From contig NZ_CP066784.1 in assembly GCF_028751195.1 (NCBI RefSeq), positions 3,782,001-3,846,000 on the forward strand: a DNA stretch of 64,000 nucleotides, in the 5' to 3' direction. The first letter of the stretch is position 1, and each line of letters begins with the position of its first letter. This document shows, one piece after another, positions 9,470 to 16,697 of the stretch. Under the pieces are notes generated by a model that saw only the letters and a list, made by a program, of their open reading frames with translations, was not told the origin of the DNA and searched no databases. This stretch comes from Alicyclobacillus sp. ALC3 (GTDB lineage Bacteria > Bacillota > Bacilli > Alicyclobacillales > Alicyclobacillaceae). Position numbers and translations under genes: made by a program.

Positions 9470-9850
9470 AACACTGCCGAGGATGAAGAGGTTTGGAATA
9501 CCTTGGTTCGAACCGGGCACTATCTTGGCTATCTGTTCCGGGACATGCCGATAGCGGCGATTAGTTTCAATCGCGCTTCATTTCATGTGGGGGTGCAGGA
9601 CGAGGAGGTTGGTCTGATGAAGATAGATTGATATCAATTGTATGGTGTGCGGCCGTATGTCGTTGAGACCTTCGTTGACGTGGGCCGATACCAATGAACC
9701 TGATACAAAGCCGCTAATTGGCGGTATGTAGGGGAAACGCGTGGTTTTCAAAAGTCGGAAAGGCATTTGTATATCACGGCTACCGCAAGGGTGTGGTTGT
9801 CTATCCGCTAGACCGTAGGATCTTCAAATTGGTGTCCCTATTTTCGTCAC
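9470..9850 (+). pseudogene. Degenerate DUF4338 (DruA-like) transposase relic
   Basis: Conceptual translation gives EEVWNTLVRTGHYLGYLFRD, then after an in-frame stop at 9629, VRPYVVETFVDVGRYQ, two more TGA codons, and YKAANWRYVGETRG. After a frameshift near 9745 the text continues as GKAFVYHGYRKGVVVYPLD. The set W-x-x-L / HYLGY / RPY-x-VETFVD / CYKAANW-x-YVG-x-T-x-G / KxVxVYPL is how I recognise the DUF4338 family, found in insertion-sequence transposases and in DruA of the Druantia defence system. With at least three stops and one frameshift it is dead. No terminal repeats were found. Confidence 0.7.
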
Positions 9851-10223
9851 GACGGTCGAACCCGAATCTCTCGAGTGTGAGGTCATGGGACATGATGCCG
9901 TAGCCAGCCGGACTGGAGTCCAGAGCTGTTTACTGAGGTGGCATTGGACGAGCAGTCCGTTTTAGCTGGCGGTACGCCTCGAACAGTATCTGTGCTTACA
10001 TACCCTGCTACACCCATGTTGCATAGCGGGGAAATTTTGAAATGTACATCAAGGGTATAATTAGCGACTTGAAACGTAACAGCGTTGAGCCGATTACGCT
10101 GCTCTACCAACCAAAACTTGCAGTTCCAATTGATTGGATGCGATGGCGCGTTCGATAGCTACCTTGAGGTTTGTAAAATTATTCTGAAATATTTTTTTGG
10201 AAACCACATGGAATATTTACCAT
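9851..10223. other. Non-coding stretch between two transposase relics
   Basis: Short open frames only, none with a convincing ribosome binding site or motif. The segment is AT-rich towards 10160-10210. It is probably decayed mobile-element or spacer sequence. Confidence 0.45.
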
Positions 10224-10584
10224 ATGGCAACACTGCGCTGGCGAATTGAGCAAATCTTTAAGTAATGTAAAAAACTTCTGAGTATGGATCATTTCGAAAC
10301 GAGATCATACATAGGTTGGCATCGACACATGCTCCTGGTTATGGTGGCACACTTGTTCGTACTTGAGGTCAGGCAGCGATTTGTAGAAAAAGATACTGGG
10401 GAGGATACGGGCATTCTGACAACATCACAATTACGGATTTTGATAATCGCGGACATAACAGGAGTCCCAAGAGAATCCAGACGGCCTTGAGAATGTTGCG
10501 TACTACCAGCGCGCAAATGCAAAGACATACAAGTCTCACCGCAAAAGGCGTCTCAGAGATGCGGTTTGTTGTGTTATAACATAA
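10224..10584 (+). pseudogene. IS701-like DDE transposase, C-terminal relic
   Basis: The frame reads ATLRWRIEQIFK, a stop, then MDHFETRSYIGWHRHMLLVM and AHLFVLEVRQRF. The tail continues in another frame as YYQRANAKTYKSHRKRRLR and ends at 10584. RW-x-IE-x-x-F followed by G/M-DH-[YF]-E-x-RS-x-x-GWHRH is the conserved C-terminal block of IS701-family (IS4-like) transposases, with the catalytic glutamate in RWRIEQIF. Only about 120 residues remain, with one stop and one frameshift, so it is non-functional. Confidence 0.68.
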
Positions 10585-10800
10585 ACGGGAGTTCGTTCGT
10601 GCGGAGAATCACTACTAGGATTAACACAGGCAAAGAGTAGTGCCCAAACCGGTGTAGGGAAAATCCTAACACCAAACTCCTTTGTGTAACAGCGCGGGGG
10701 CCTTCTATTGTCTTTGTGGTCTATCAAACACATATAAATTCGACATTGATATCTACTGTTGCGAAACGTGTAGAGACGTGTCATAGTTTTATTGCATAGA
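10585..10800. other. Spacer before the first riboswitch
   Basis: About 215 bases without a supported gene; the open frames here lack ribosome binding sites. The promoter of the riboswitch-sortase transcript should lie in its AT-rich end (around 10780-10805), but I could not assign hexamers with confidence. Confidence 0.4.
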
Positions 10801-10804
10801 ATAT

Positions 10805-10888
10805 AACAATGGGCAAACCCGTCGAAAGGCGGGGACGCAAAGCCACGGGTCTAAGGGATTCGTCCTATGACCGCCGAGTTGCGACATG
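10805..10888 (+). promoter_or_regulatory. Cyclic-di-GMP-I (GEMM-I) riboswitch upstream of the sortase
   Basis: The stretch contains all hallmarks of the GEMM-I aptamer: GGGCAAACC at 10811-10819, the GAAA tetraloop closing the P2 stem (10823-10830), the invariant GGGACGCAAAGCC (10832-10844) with the following ACGGGTCTAA, and the 3' element GCCGAGTTGCG. By hand alignment to the Vibrio Vc2 aptamer, the base at ligand-contact position G20 is G, which fits c-di-GMP rather than cGAMP. The aptamer is followed by a strong terminator, so control is probably by transcription termination of the sortase operon. Confidence 0.93.
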
Positions 10889-10902
10889 AAATCTTGTCTC
10901 CG

Positions 10903-10936
10903 AATGGCAGCCCGAAATTTGGCCTGCCATTTTTTA
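10903..10936 (+). terminator. Riboswitch expression-platform terminator
   Basis: AATGGCAG (10903-10910) pairs perfectly with CTGCCATT (10924-10931), and a run of six T follows. It lies between the aptamer and the sortase start, so it is the likely switch hairpin. Which ligand state favours it cannot be told by eye. Confidence 0.85.
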
Positions 10937-10989
10937 TTCTTCATTGCGGGTGATCACTGAGACTCCATTAAAATTAGGAGGAACACGAA

Positions 10990-12090
10990 ATGCGGCATGG
11001 GCGCATCAAGCGAGGACTGAGAACTGCTCTTCTTGTCGGAGGAATCGGTGTCAGCATCCTGGGAATCGGCATCATGGCAAGTGTGCCGTACTTTTACTAC
11101 AGGTCTCATACAGTTGGAAGTAAGCTTCTTAGCATAGCGAACCACCGGTTCCAGAACACGGTTGCGGTTAGTAGTGAAGTGTCTACAACGCCGCCCATTC
11201 CCGTGATGCCCAGACCAGACACTCTGGTTGCCGAACTAGACATCCCAACGTTGTCTCTGAAAGCGCCTGTACTGGAAGGTGTGGCTGATAGGGAAATCAA
11301 CGTCGCGGTTGGTCATTTGCCGACAAGTGTCCTCCCAGGAGAACCGGGGACTAGCATACTGGCAGCCCATAACGCAACGTGGTTTCGACACAGTAATAGG
11401 CTCAAGCCAGGTGACAAGATTACTGTAGCAACTTCATACGGTACCTTTGACTATACTGTGACTGGAAATGAGGTGGTCCATACCGGTAGTCCGATCAAGA
11501 ATACCGGAACTCCGACCCTAATATTGGAAGCGTGTTATCCGCTAAACGCCCTCTACCTGACTCCTTATCGGTACCTGGTGTTTGCAAAACTTACGTCCCA
11601 GTTACCAGCGCCCCATTCGCTCGTGACTTTGCGTGGGGTGAACAGCTACGCCGCACAACTTCCGACTGGTCTACCCCAATCAGACACATTGCTGGCAGAT
11701 AACAACCTGCCTTTAGGTACCTTGTCGTACACTGGCTCCCCGAATGGAATATTTGAACAAAGTAACAAACCTCTGGATGCGGCGAATGCAGTAGTCTCGT
11801 TGTATCTCGCTTGGCAACATGCGTCTGCCCACAGCGACATGCGGTATTTGTCTAATCTGTTCGGTCAGACGGGTGTGCAAAGTAGTCCTCTTTCGGGGGT
11901 TCCAGTTGACGAATATCGCTATGATTCTTCATTCGACATAAGGCTGCACGTCGAAGGAGAAAAATTGATTGATGCTAGTGCCACAACCGTTACGACAACA
12001 CCGAGCGGGATTTACCAAATCAGCGTTTCAGCAACGGTGAAAGGTACCCGAGTCTTTCTTACGAATGTATTAGTGAGTCCATACCAGTAA
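10990..12090 (+). CDS. Sortase family transpeptidase with C-terminal extension
   Basis: A 366-residue protein with one N-terminal membrane helix (residues about 12-36) and an extracellular sortase domain. The catalytic triad is visible: H127 in AAHNATWF, C182 in LILEACYPL and R194 in TPYRYLVFA. The spacing and the CYP-L-N-A-L-Y-x-TPYR block are most like class D sortases. Residues about 215-366 form an extra domain I do not recognise; most sortases end shortly after the arginine. The ribosome binding site AGGAGG lies ten bases before the ATG. The gene sits behind a c-di-GMP-I riboswitch, and a protein with an SPVTG sorting signal is encoded 2.6 kb downstream, so this enzyme probably anchors that protein to the wall. 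Confidence 0.88.
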   Translation: MRHGRIKRGLRTALLVGGIGVSILGIGIMASVPYFYYRSHTVGSKLLSIANHRFQNTVAVSSEVSTTPPIPVMPRPDTLVAELDIPTLSLKAPVLEGVADREINVAVGHLPTSVLPGEPGTSILAAHNATWFRHSNRLKPGDKITVATSYGTFDYTVTGNEVVHTGSPIKNTGTPTLILEACYPLNALYLTPYRYLVFAKLTSQLPAPHSLVTLRGVNSYAAQLPTGLPQSDTLLADNNLPLGTLSYTGSPNGIFEQSNKPLDAANAVVSLYLAWQHASAHSDMRYLSNLFGQTGVQSSPLSGVPVDEYRYDSSFDIRLHVEGEKLIDASATTVTTTPSGIYQISVSATVKGTRVFLTNVLVSPYQ

Positions 12091-12103
12091 ATGGAGAGTG
12101 AGT

Positions 12104-14155
12104 GTGCCCATCGTGAGTCTTCGTGAACGCAAGGACGATTTAGGGATTTCCGCTGATATGGTGTCGTTGCCAGTTCGACTATCCATAGAAAGTGTCTGGA
12201 TGGCGTTTGCCGGGTTGAGTGAACTGTTTCTTGGACTTCAAATTTGGGATGCGTCAACAAGAGTTCCGTACACCAATATCATGAGTGTCGTCGTGATAGC
12301 CGGGGGACTCGCCCTGTCGGTACTGTCGTTGACAGCAACGAAACAGCGAACCCATCGGCAAATTGAAGTGCTCGTAGTCATCCTGTTTGTGGGGGCTGTA
12401 AGTGCTTGGGTGTACTCGCAAATCTACGGGAACCCTTCGTATGGTACAGATGAACTGGCGTTTGACCAGTACTCGGCTCAATTGTTGTTGCACCACATTA
12501 ACCCATACACAGTTAGCCTTGCTCCAGCGTTCAGCGAGTTTCAGGTGCCAATAATTTTTCACACGTTTACGTTGACAGGAGGAACTGTGGCTCAACTGTC
12601 GTACCCGGCGATGTCTTTCTTGTTTTACGTTCCTTTGTTGGCCATGGGCATTCATGCGCAAGCGGCTGTCTATGTTGACGTATTTTTTTGGCTGGTTACT
12701 TCACTCCTGATGTATCTGATGTTGCCCCGGCCACATAAGGCACTGGGTCTGGTCCTTGGCATGTCGTTTATGTACATGTCATACGTAGTTGGCGGTGTCA
12801 CAGACGCTCTATTCCTGCCATTTTTGTTGCTCGCCGCGTGGCGATGGGATAAGTTCGCCGACAAGAAAGCAGGATGGATGCGTTGGCTGGGTCCAATAGG
12901 CCTAGGAATTGCTATGAGTATCAAGCAGACGGCATGGTTCTTGGCACCCTTCGTAGCTGTAGCGATCTGGAAGGAAACAAGGTCCTCTCGCACAGTCATA
13001 AAGTATGTGGCGGTGACAGCGGCGGCGTTCTTTAGCACAAACCTCCCGTTCATGGTTGCAAACTTCCACGACTGGTTTTCCGGAATCATGTCGCCGCTGG
13101 TAGCGGACACGATTCCATCGGGCCAAGGACTCATCAACCTGTCGCTAATGGAACACACGGGTGGAGGTCATCTCTCGTATTACTCGGACAGTGCGATGGC
13201 GCTGTTGTTCGCGTTTTTGGTATCCCTATATCTTAACTACCGTGGATATAAACGTCTTGTGTTTATCTTGCCATCCTTGGTTCTCTTCTTTCCAACGCGC
13301 TCGTTTGCAACTTACCTCATCGACCTATTTCCGATTATGGTTGTGTCAGCGCTGAGCATAAGTGTTGTACCACGAGAGAGCCGAACCAACTTCAAGGCGT
13401 GGACCGGATGGGCAAGAGTACTGGCGTTTGTTCCATTTGGATTTTTGACGATATTGGCGCTCATTACACCAGGTCCGCTGCGGATGAAGATTGTTGGAGT
13501 GCACACAACCGGCGAGTTGCAGACCATCGACAAATTGCGCGTGGTGGTTGAGAATCGGACGAATAGGCCGCAGACGCCCCATTTCACGCTAACCGTTTCA
13601 CCTCAGTTGACAAGCTTCTGGCAGGTCGATACAGGGCCGAAAACCCTTGCTGCCGGTCAGGTCGCGACCTATGTTCTTGATGCGCCGAACGTCCCAAGTA
13701 TGCCAAGTATCACAGGCGGCTTCTTACTTGATGCGTTTACAACAGGACCGGCCACACTGAGCACGAGTCGTGTGTATCGGGCCAATAAGTGGCGTGCCAT
13801 GATTCTGCCAGAGGCGGTTGATCACGCTGTTCCTGTTCATCGCAAAATCACCTTAACTGTCCAGTTGTATGACCAATTGGGGCGCAAAGTCAAAAAGTCT
13901 GGCGTGCATGTCTATTTGGGGCAAATTGTATACGACCAGAGCGGACTGTTTGCAGGTGAAGCGAGCATCAATGGACAAGTCGAAGGGAAATCTCCGGTCT
14001 CTGCTCTCACCAACGTTCAGGGCCTCGCCAAGTTCACGGTTGTGGAAATGCAGTTGCAGTCGTCTCCGGTATATTTTCAGGCGTTTGTTCAACCGCGCGG
14101 AGAGTATCCATCTGGGTATTCGCAAATTATTAGCATACGTTTCTCGAAGGGGTGA
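12104..14155 (+). CDS. Multi-pass membrane protein, GT-C-type glycosyltransferase-like
   Basis: A 683-residue protein with roughly ten membrane helices (residues about 20-460) and an extracellular beta-rich C-terminal domain (about 470-683). The first outer loop, YGTDELAFDQYSAQLLLHHINPY, resembles the acidic loop of GT-C enzymes that use polyprenyl-phosphate sugars, including the usual N-P-Y. I therefore infer that it transfers a lipid-linked sugar to a surface polymer or protein, but no catalytic residue can be proven. GTG 12104 is chosen because GGAG at 12093-12096 is seven bases ahead; GTG 12098 would overlap that site. It follows the sortase by 13 bases and shares its riboswitch. Confidence 0.7.
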   Translation: MPIVSLRERKDDLGISADMVSLPVRLSIESVWMAFAGLSELFLGLQIWDASTRVPYTNIMSVVVIAGGLALSVLSLTATKQRTHRQIEVLVVILFVGAVSAWVYSQIYGNPSYGTDELAFDQYSAQLLLHHINPYTVSLAPAFSEFQVPIIFHTFTLTGGTVAQLSYPAMSFLFYVPLLAMGIHAQAAVYVDVFFWLVTSLLMYLMLPRPHKALGLVLGMSFMYMSYVVGGVTDALFLPFLLLAAWRWDKFADKKAGWMRWLGPIGLGIAMSIKQTAWFLAPFVAVAIWKETRSSRTVIKYVAVTAAAFFSTNLPFMVANFHDWFSGIMSPLVADTIPSGQGLINLSLMEHTGGGHLSYYSDSAMALLFAFLVSLYLNYRGYKRLVFILPSLVLFFPTRSFATYLIDLFPIMVVSALSISVVPRESRTNFKAWTGWARVLAFVPFGFLTILALITPGPLRMKIVGVHTTGELQTIDKLRVVVENRTNRPQTPHFTLTVSPQLTSFWQVDTGPKTLAAGQVATYVLDAPNVPSMPSITGGFLLDAFTTGPATLSTSRVYRANKWRAMILPEAVDHAVPVHRKITLTVQLYDQLGRKVKKSGVHVYLGQIVYDQSGLFAGEASINGQVEGKSPVSALTNVQGLAKFTVVEMQLQSSPVYFQAFVQPRGEYPSGYSQIISIRFSKG

Positions 14156-14163
14156 GCTGCTGA

Positions 14164-14190
14164 ATGCCACGCAATCTTCGTGGCATTTTT
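14164..14190 (+). terminator. Intrinsic terminator after the sortase operon
   Basis: ATGCCACG (14164-14171) pairs perfectly with CGTGGCAT (14179-14186) around a seven-base loop, followed by a run of five T. It ends the sortase/GT-C transcript, so the next riboswitches start a separate unit. Confidence 0.88.
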
Positions 14191-14216
14191 GCACATATAG
14201 TCGAAGTTTGGCAAAT

Positions 14217-14247
14217 TTGCTTGCACTATTGCACGAGATGATATAAT
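14217..14247 (+). promoter_or_regulatory. Likely promoter of the tandem-riboswitch transcript
   Basis: A perfect -10 hexamer TATAAT lies at 14242-14247, about 20 bases before the first aptamer. The -35 is uncertain: TTGCAC at 14221 gives a short 15-base spacer and TTGCTT at 14217 a long 19-base spacer. Confidence 0.55.
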
Positions 14248-14265
14248 CTAGCAGTGTCAACTGAA

Positions 14266-14348
14266 TAGGGCAAACCTCGAGAAATTGGGGGACGCAAAGC
14301 CGTGGGTCTACAGGTGGGCAACCACCCATGATTGCCAGGTTGCTGATT
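14266..14348 (+). promoter_or_regulatory. Cyclic-di-GMP-I riboswitch, first of a tandem pair
   Basis: GGGCAAACC at 14268-14276, a GAGAAA-type loop closing P2, GGGGGACGCAAAGCC and GTGGGTCTA, a GC-rich P3 extension (GGTGGGCAACCACC) and the closing CCAGGTTGC match the GEMM-I consensus. The base equivalent to Vc2 G20 is G. It is followed by an imperfect hairpin and a T-run, then by a second aptamer before the same gene. Confidence 0.9.
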
Positions 14349-14358
14349 AGGGACATGG

Positions 14359-14386
14359 ACCCGGCCCATCGGCACAGGGTTTTTTC
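14359..14386 (+). terminator. Possible terminator between the tandem aptamers
   Basis: A GC-rich imperfect hairpin (ACCC at about 14359 with GGGT at 14377-14380) is followed by six T at 14380-14385. Pairing is weaker than in the other two riboswitch terminators, so this call is tentative. Confidence 0.45.
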
Positions 14387-14448
14387 GTGCGGAGCTAAGT
14401 GGTTTCGAGGCGCAGTGTGGTAGTACTGTAATGGAAGATTAAAAACGA

Positions 14449-14528
14449 AAAAGGCAAACCTATCGAAAGGTAGGGGCGCAAAGCTATAGGGGCTAAAGCG
14501 AATCGCCAAGCCAGCCAGTTGCCGTTGC
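14449..14528 (+). promoter_or_regulatory. Cyclic-di-GMP-I riboswitch, second of the tandem pair (variant core)
   Basis: AAGGCAAACC at 14451-14460, a CGAAAG P2 loop, GGGGCGCAAAGC, GGGGCTAAAG and a closing CCAGTTGCC keep the GEMM-I architecture. The usually invariant GACGCAAAG reads GGCGCAAAG here, an A-to-G change in the core. The base equivalent to Vc2 G20 is still G. A strong terminator follows. Confidence 0.85.
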
Positions 14529-14550
14529 TCACAGTATTTCTGTTGTGAGA

Positions 14551-14588
14551 AGAGTAGGCATGGCTTGCCCATTGCCTACTCTTTTTTT
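14551..14588 (+). terminator. Expression-platform terminator of the second tandem riboswitch
   Basis: AGAGTAGGCA (14551-14560) pairs perfectly with TGCCTACTCT (14573-14582), and seven T follow. It lies 107 bases before the start codon of the SPVTG protein. Confidence 0.9.
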
Positions 14589-14694
14589 GGTACAGATTTT
14601 GCAACGGAGAGTCAAATTTGGGATAGCGACGACACTGGTTGTGGGCGTGGTTGAGAAACGGGCGTTGATTTTTTGATACCACGGGGGGTATAAA

Positions 14695-15342
14695 ATGCGT
14701 AATTTCTTGTTAGGAACAGCTGTGGCTGCAACTGTAATCGCGATGAGTACTGGGACTGCATTGGCTGCAGGGAGCGGGTACGCCCCAGGCGGAAGCAGCG
14801 TAGGTCCTGGTAGTGCTGCCGGTTTTACGTCCGTGTTGTCTGCGAAGACACTTGGTCCTACCGGTGGGACCATTACTGGGAACTCCCCTATGGGTACTGC
14901 GACCGTGGAGGTTCCTGGCGGGGCGTTCACGTCACCAGAGCAAATTTCGCTCACCAGCGGAAACCAATCCGCAATTGCGGCTGATGTACCTAGTGGCGAC
15001 ACTCTGCTTACGGCATTTGGTGTAAATTTCGCCGGTGCATTGCCGAAGAAACCGATCACGCTTACCATCACAAATACTGCAATCCCTTCAACTGCCGAAG
15101 TGTTCAAAGTTACGGCTTCAGGACTTACAAAAATGAACGCGAGAGTATCTGCGGGAAAGGTCACAATCTCATTTCAAAACGACCCTGATTTTGTTGTAGT
15201 TAAGACCACGGCGGGTAACGTACCTGGGGCAACGAGTCCTGTCACTGGTGTTCCGATTGCTTTGGACTTTGGAGCAGGTTTTGGCATTGCGCTACTCGGC
15301 TCCGTCATGATATTTATGTCTCGCCGTCGCGAAAGTCAATGA
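14695..15342 (+). CDS. Secreted wall-anchored protein with SPVTG sorting signal
   Basis: A 215-residue protein. Residues 1-25 are a signal peptide ending in ALA-A. The middle (about 52-170) is a beta-rich domain whose GGTITG-x-x-PMG-TATVEVPGGAF resembles ZU5-like folds. The C-terminus is a cell-wall sorting signal: SPVTG at 181-185, a hydrophobic stretch of about 22 residues and the basic tail SRRRESQ. SPVTG departs from LPXTG but fits the (S/P)PXTG type known for Clostridioides difficile sortase. The start ATG follows GGGGGGT closely. Expression is preceded by two c-di-GMP-I riboswitches and a terminator, and the neighbouring sortase has its own, so both partners answer to the same second messenger. 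The domain's binding role is unknown. Confidence 0.82.
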   Translation: MRNFLLGTAVAATVIAMSTGTALAAGSGYAPGGSSVGPGSAAGFTSVLSAKTLGPTGGTITGNSPMGTATVEVPGGAFTSPEQISLTSGNQSAIAADVPSGDTLLTAFGVNFAGALPKKPITLTITNTAIPSTAEVFKVTASGLTKMNARVSAGKVTISFQNDPDFVVVKTTAGNVPGATSPVTGVPIALDFGAGFGIALLGSVMIFMSRRRESQ

Positions 15343-15405
15343 CGAGAAGCGTTTGATTTCATCGCTGCTCCCTCTGCTTTGGTTCTAACGAAAGGATGAA
15401 CTACC

Positions 15406-16497
15406 GTGATCACAGTTGTAGTCCCGACGTACAACGAACGAGATAACGTTGAAGTCATCACTTCTGCGATTGAAAATGCGTTGTTGAATATACCCTACGA
15501 AATTCTCTTCGTGGATGATAGCAAGGATGACACCCCGGAGATTCTTGAACGTATTGCAAGACGTAACCCGGCGGTTCGCTACATCCACAGGGAAACTGAG
15601 ACAGGGCTCGGAACGGCAGTTGTGCGAGGATTAGAGGAGGCTAGAGGCGAGTATATTGCAGTCATGGACGCTGACTTGCAACATCCACCCAAGATGTTAT
15701 GTTCCATGATTGACAAGCTGGACGCCGGGGCAGACATTGTGATACCGAGTCGATTTGTCCCGGGAGGCGATGACGGCGGACTCAAGTTACACCGCAAATT
15801 GGTGTCTGCCGTAGCACGGTACATGGGAAAGGTCGCTTTGAAGCGACTGCGTAAAATCAGTGATCCGACAGGTGGATTTTTTGCCTTCCGCCGCGAGGTC
15901 ATCAGCGACGTTGAACTTCGACCGATAGGTTGGAAGATCCTGATCGAACTTCTGGCACGGGGACATTATTGCAGAGTAGCCGAGGTGCCCTATCGGTTTC
16001 AACCAAGACGCGCTGGTAATTCAAAACTAACGCTGAAGGAACAATGGAATTACATTAAGCACCTCGGGCGGTTGGTGTCTGAAAGTCGGGAAGACCGATG
16101 TTTGTTCCTGTTCGCAGCAGTTGGACTATTGGGTGTTGTTATCAACATGTTGTTCTATGGAGTACTTGTTAAACTCGGAGTAACTGTTGTTCTGGCTGGA
16201 TTCGTATCTTCCCTAATTGCCCTGTGGTCCAATTTCATGCTCAATGAACTAGTTACTTGGTCTGATGTGAAACAAAATGTCTGGTCCATACGAGCCATCA
16301 AGTATCTCACCACATCCTTCGTCGGAATCGGGATCAACATGGGCGTTTTGAGCTTTCTGTATTACGAGGCTCGCGTGCACTATCTGCTATCGGACCTGAT
16401 CGGCATTGCTATAGCAACTCTTTGGAACTTCATGATAAGCAACACATGGACATGGAAGCCCATTCTGAAGGGAATCGAGGTGTCTGCACCGCAGTAG
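15406..16497 (+). CDS. Glycosyltransferase family 2 with C-terminal GtrA domain
   Basis: A 363-residue protein. Residues 1-225 are a dolichol-phosphate-mannose-synthase-like GT2 domain, with VVPTYNERDN, the FVDDSKDDT and DADLQHPP acidic motifs that bind the nucleotide sugar, and the DPTGGFFAFRR block. Residues about 240-355 contain four membrane helices of the GtrA family (LFLFAAVGLLGVVINMLFYG, NFMLNELVTW, NFMISNTWTW). Such proteins make polyprenyl-phosphate sugars and help flip them. It starts at GTG 15406 behind AAAGGATG. It is a plausible donor-maker for the GT-C protein upstream, though it is separated from it by the SPVTG gene. Confidence 0.88.
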   Translation: MITVVVPTYNERDNVEVITSAIENALLNIPYEILFVDDSKDDTPEILERIARRNPAVRYIHRETETGLGTAVVRGLEEARGEYIAVMDADLQHPPKMLCSMIDKLDAGADIVIPSRFVPGGDDGGLKLHRKLVSAVARYMGKVALKRLRKISDPTGGFFAFRREVISDVELRPIGWKILIELLARGHYCRVAEVPYRFQPRRAGNSKLTLKEQWNYIKHLGRLVSESREDRCLFLFAAVGLLGVVINMLFYGVLVKLGVTVVLAGFVSSLIALWSNFMLNELVTWSDVKQNVWSIRAIKYLTTSFVGIGINMGVLSFLYYEARVHYLLSDLIGIAIATLWNFMISNTWTWKPILKGIEVSAPQ

Positions 16498-16565
16498 AGA
16501 GGTTCAAGGTCACTAAGCGATAGCTCCTGTTTAGGAGAATGTCTCCGCCCTGGCATCTGTTGAAA

Positions 16566-16603
16566 AGGGACACACCAACGCCACTGTTGATGTGTCCCTC
16601 TTT
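16566..16603. terminator. Bidirectional terminator hairpin
   Basis: AGGGACACA (16566-16574) pairs with TGTGTCCCT (16591-16599), with an inner CAAC/GTTG stem. A-rich sequence on the left and CTTT on the right allow it to act for the glycosyltransferase (plus) and, less strongly, for the convergent secreted-protein gene (minus). Confidence 0.75.
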
Positions 16604-16697
16604 CAAAAAGCAGAGTTAGCGGAAATTGTCAGGAAACCTAGGCGTAACGATTCACTTCATCAGTTGGAAGAGCACACGTCATACGCCAGCAAGTGAA

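Noticed and set aside
9501-9520. GGTTCGAACC-like sequence resembling a tRNA T-arm
   Set aside because: No acceptor, D or anticodon stems can be folded around it, and it lies in the coding phase of the DUF4338 relic.
9470-9850. Druantia defence system
   Set aside because: Only a broken DruA-like/DUF4338 relic is present; no DruB-E genes are near, and the same family occurs in ordinary insertion sequences.
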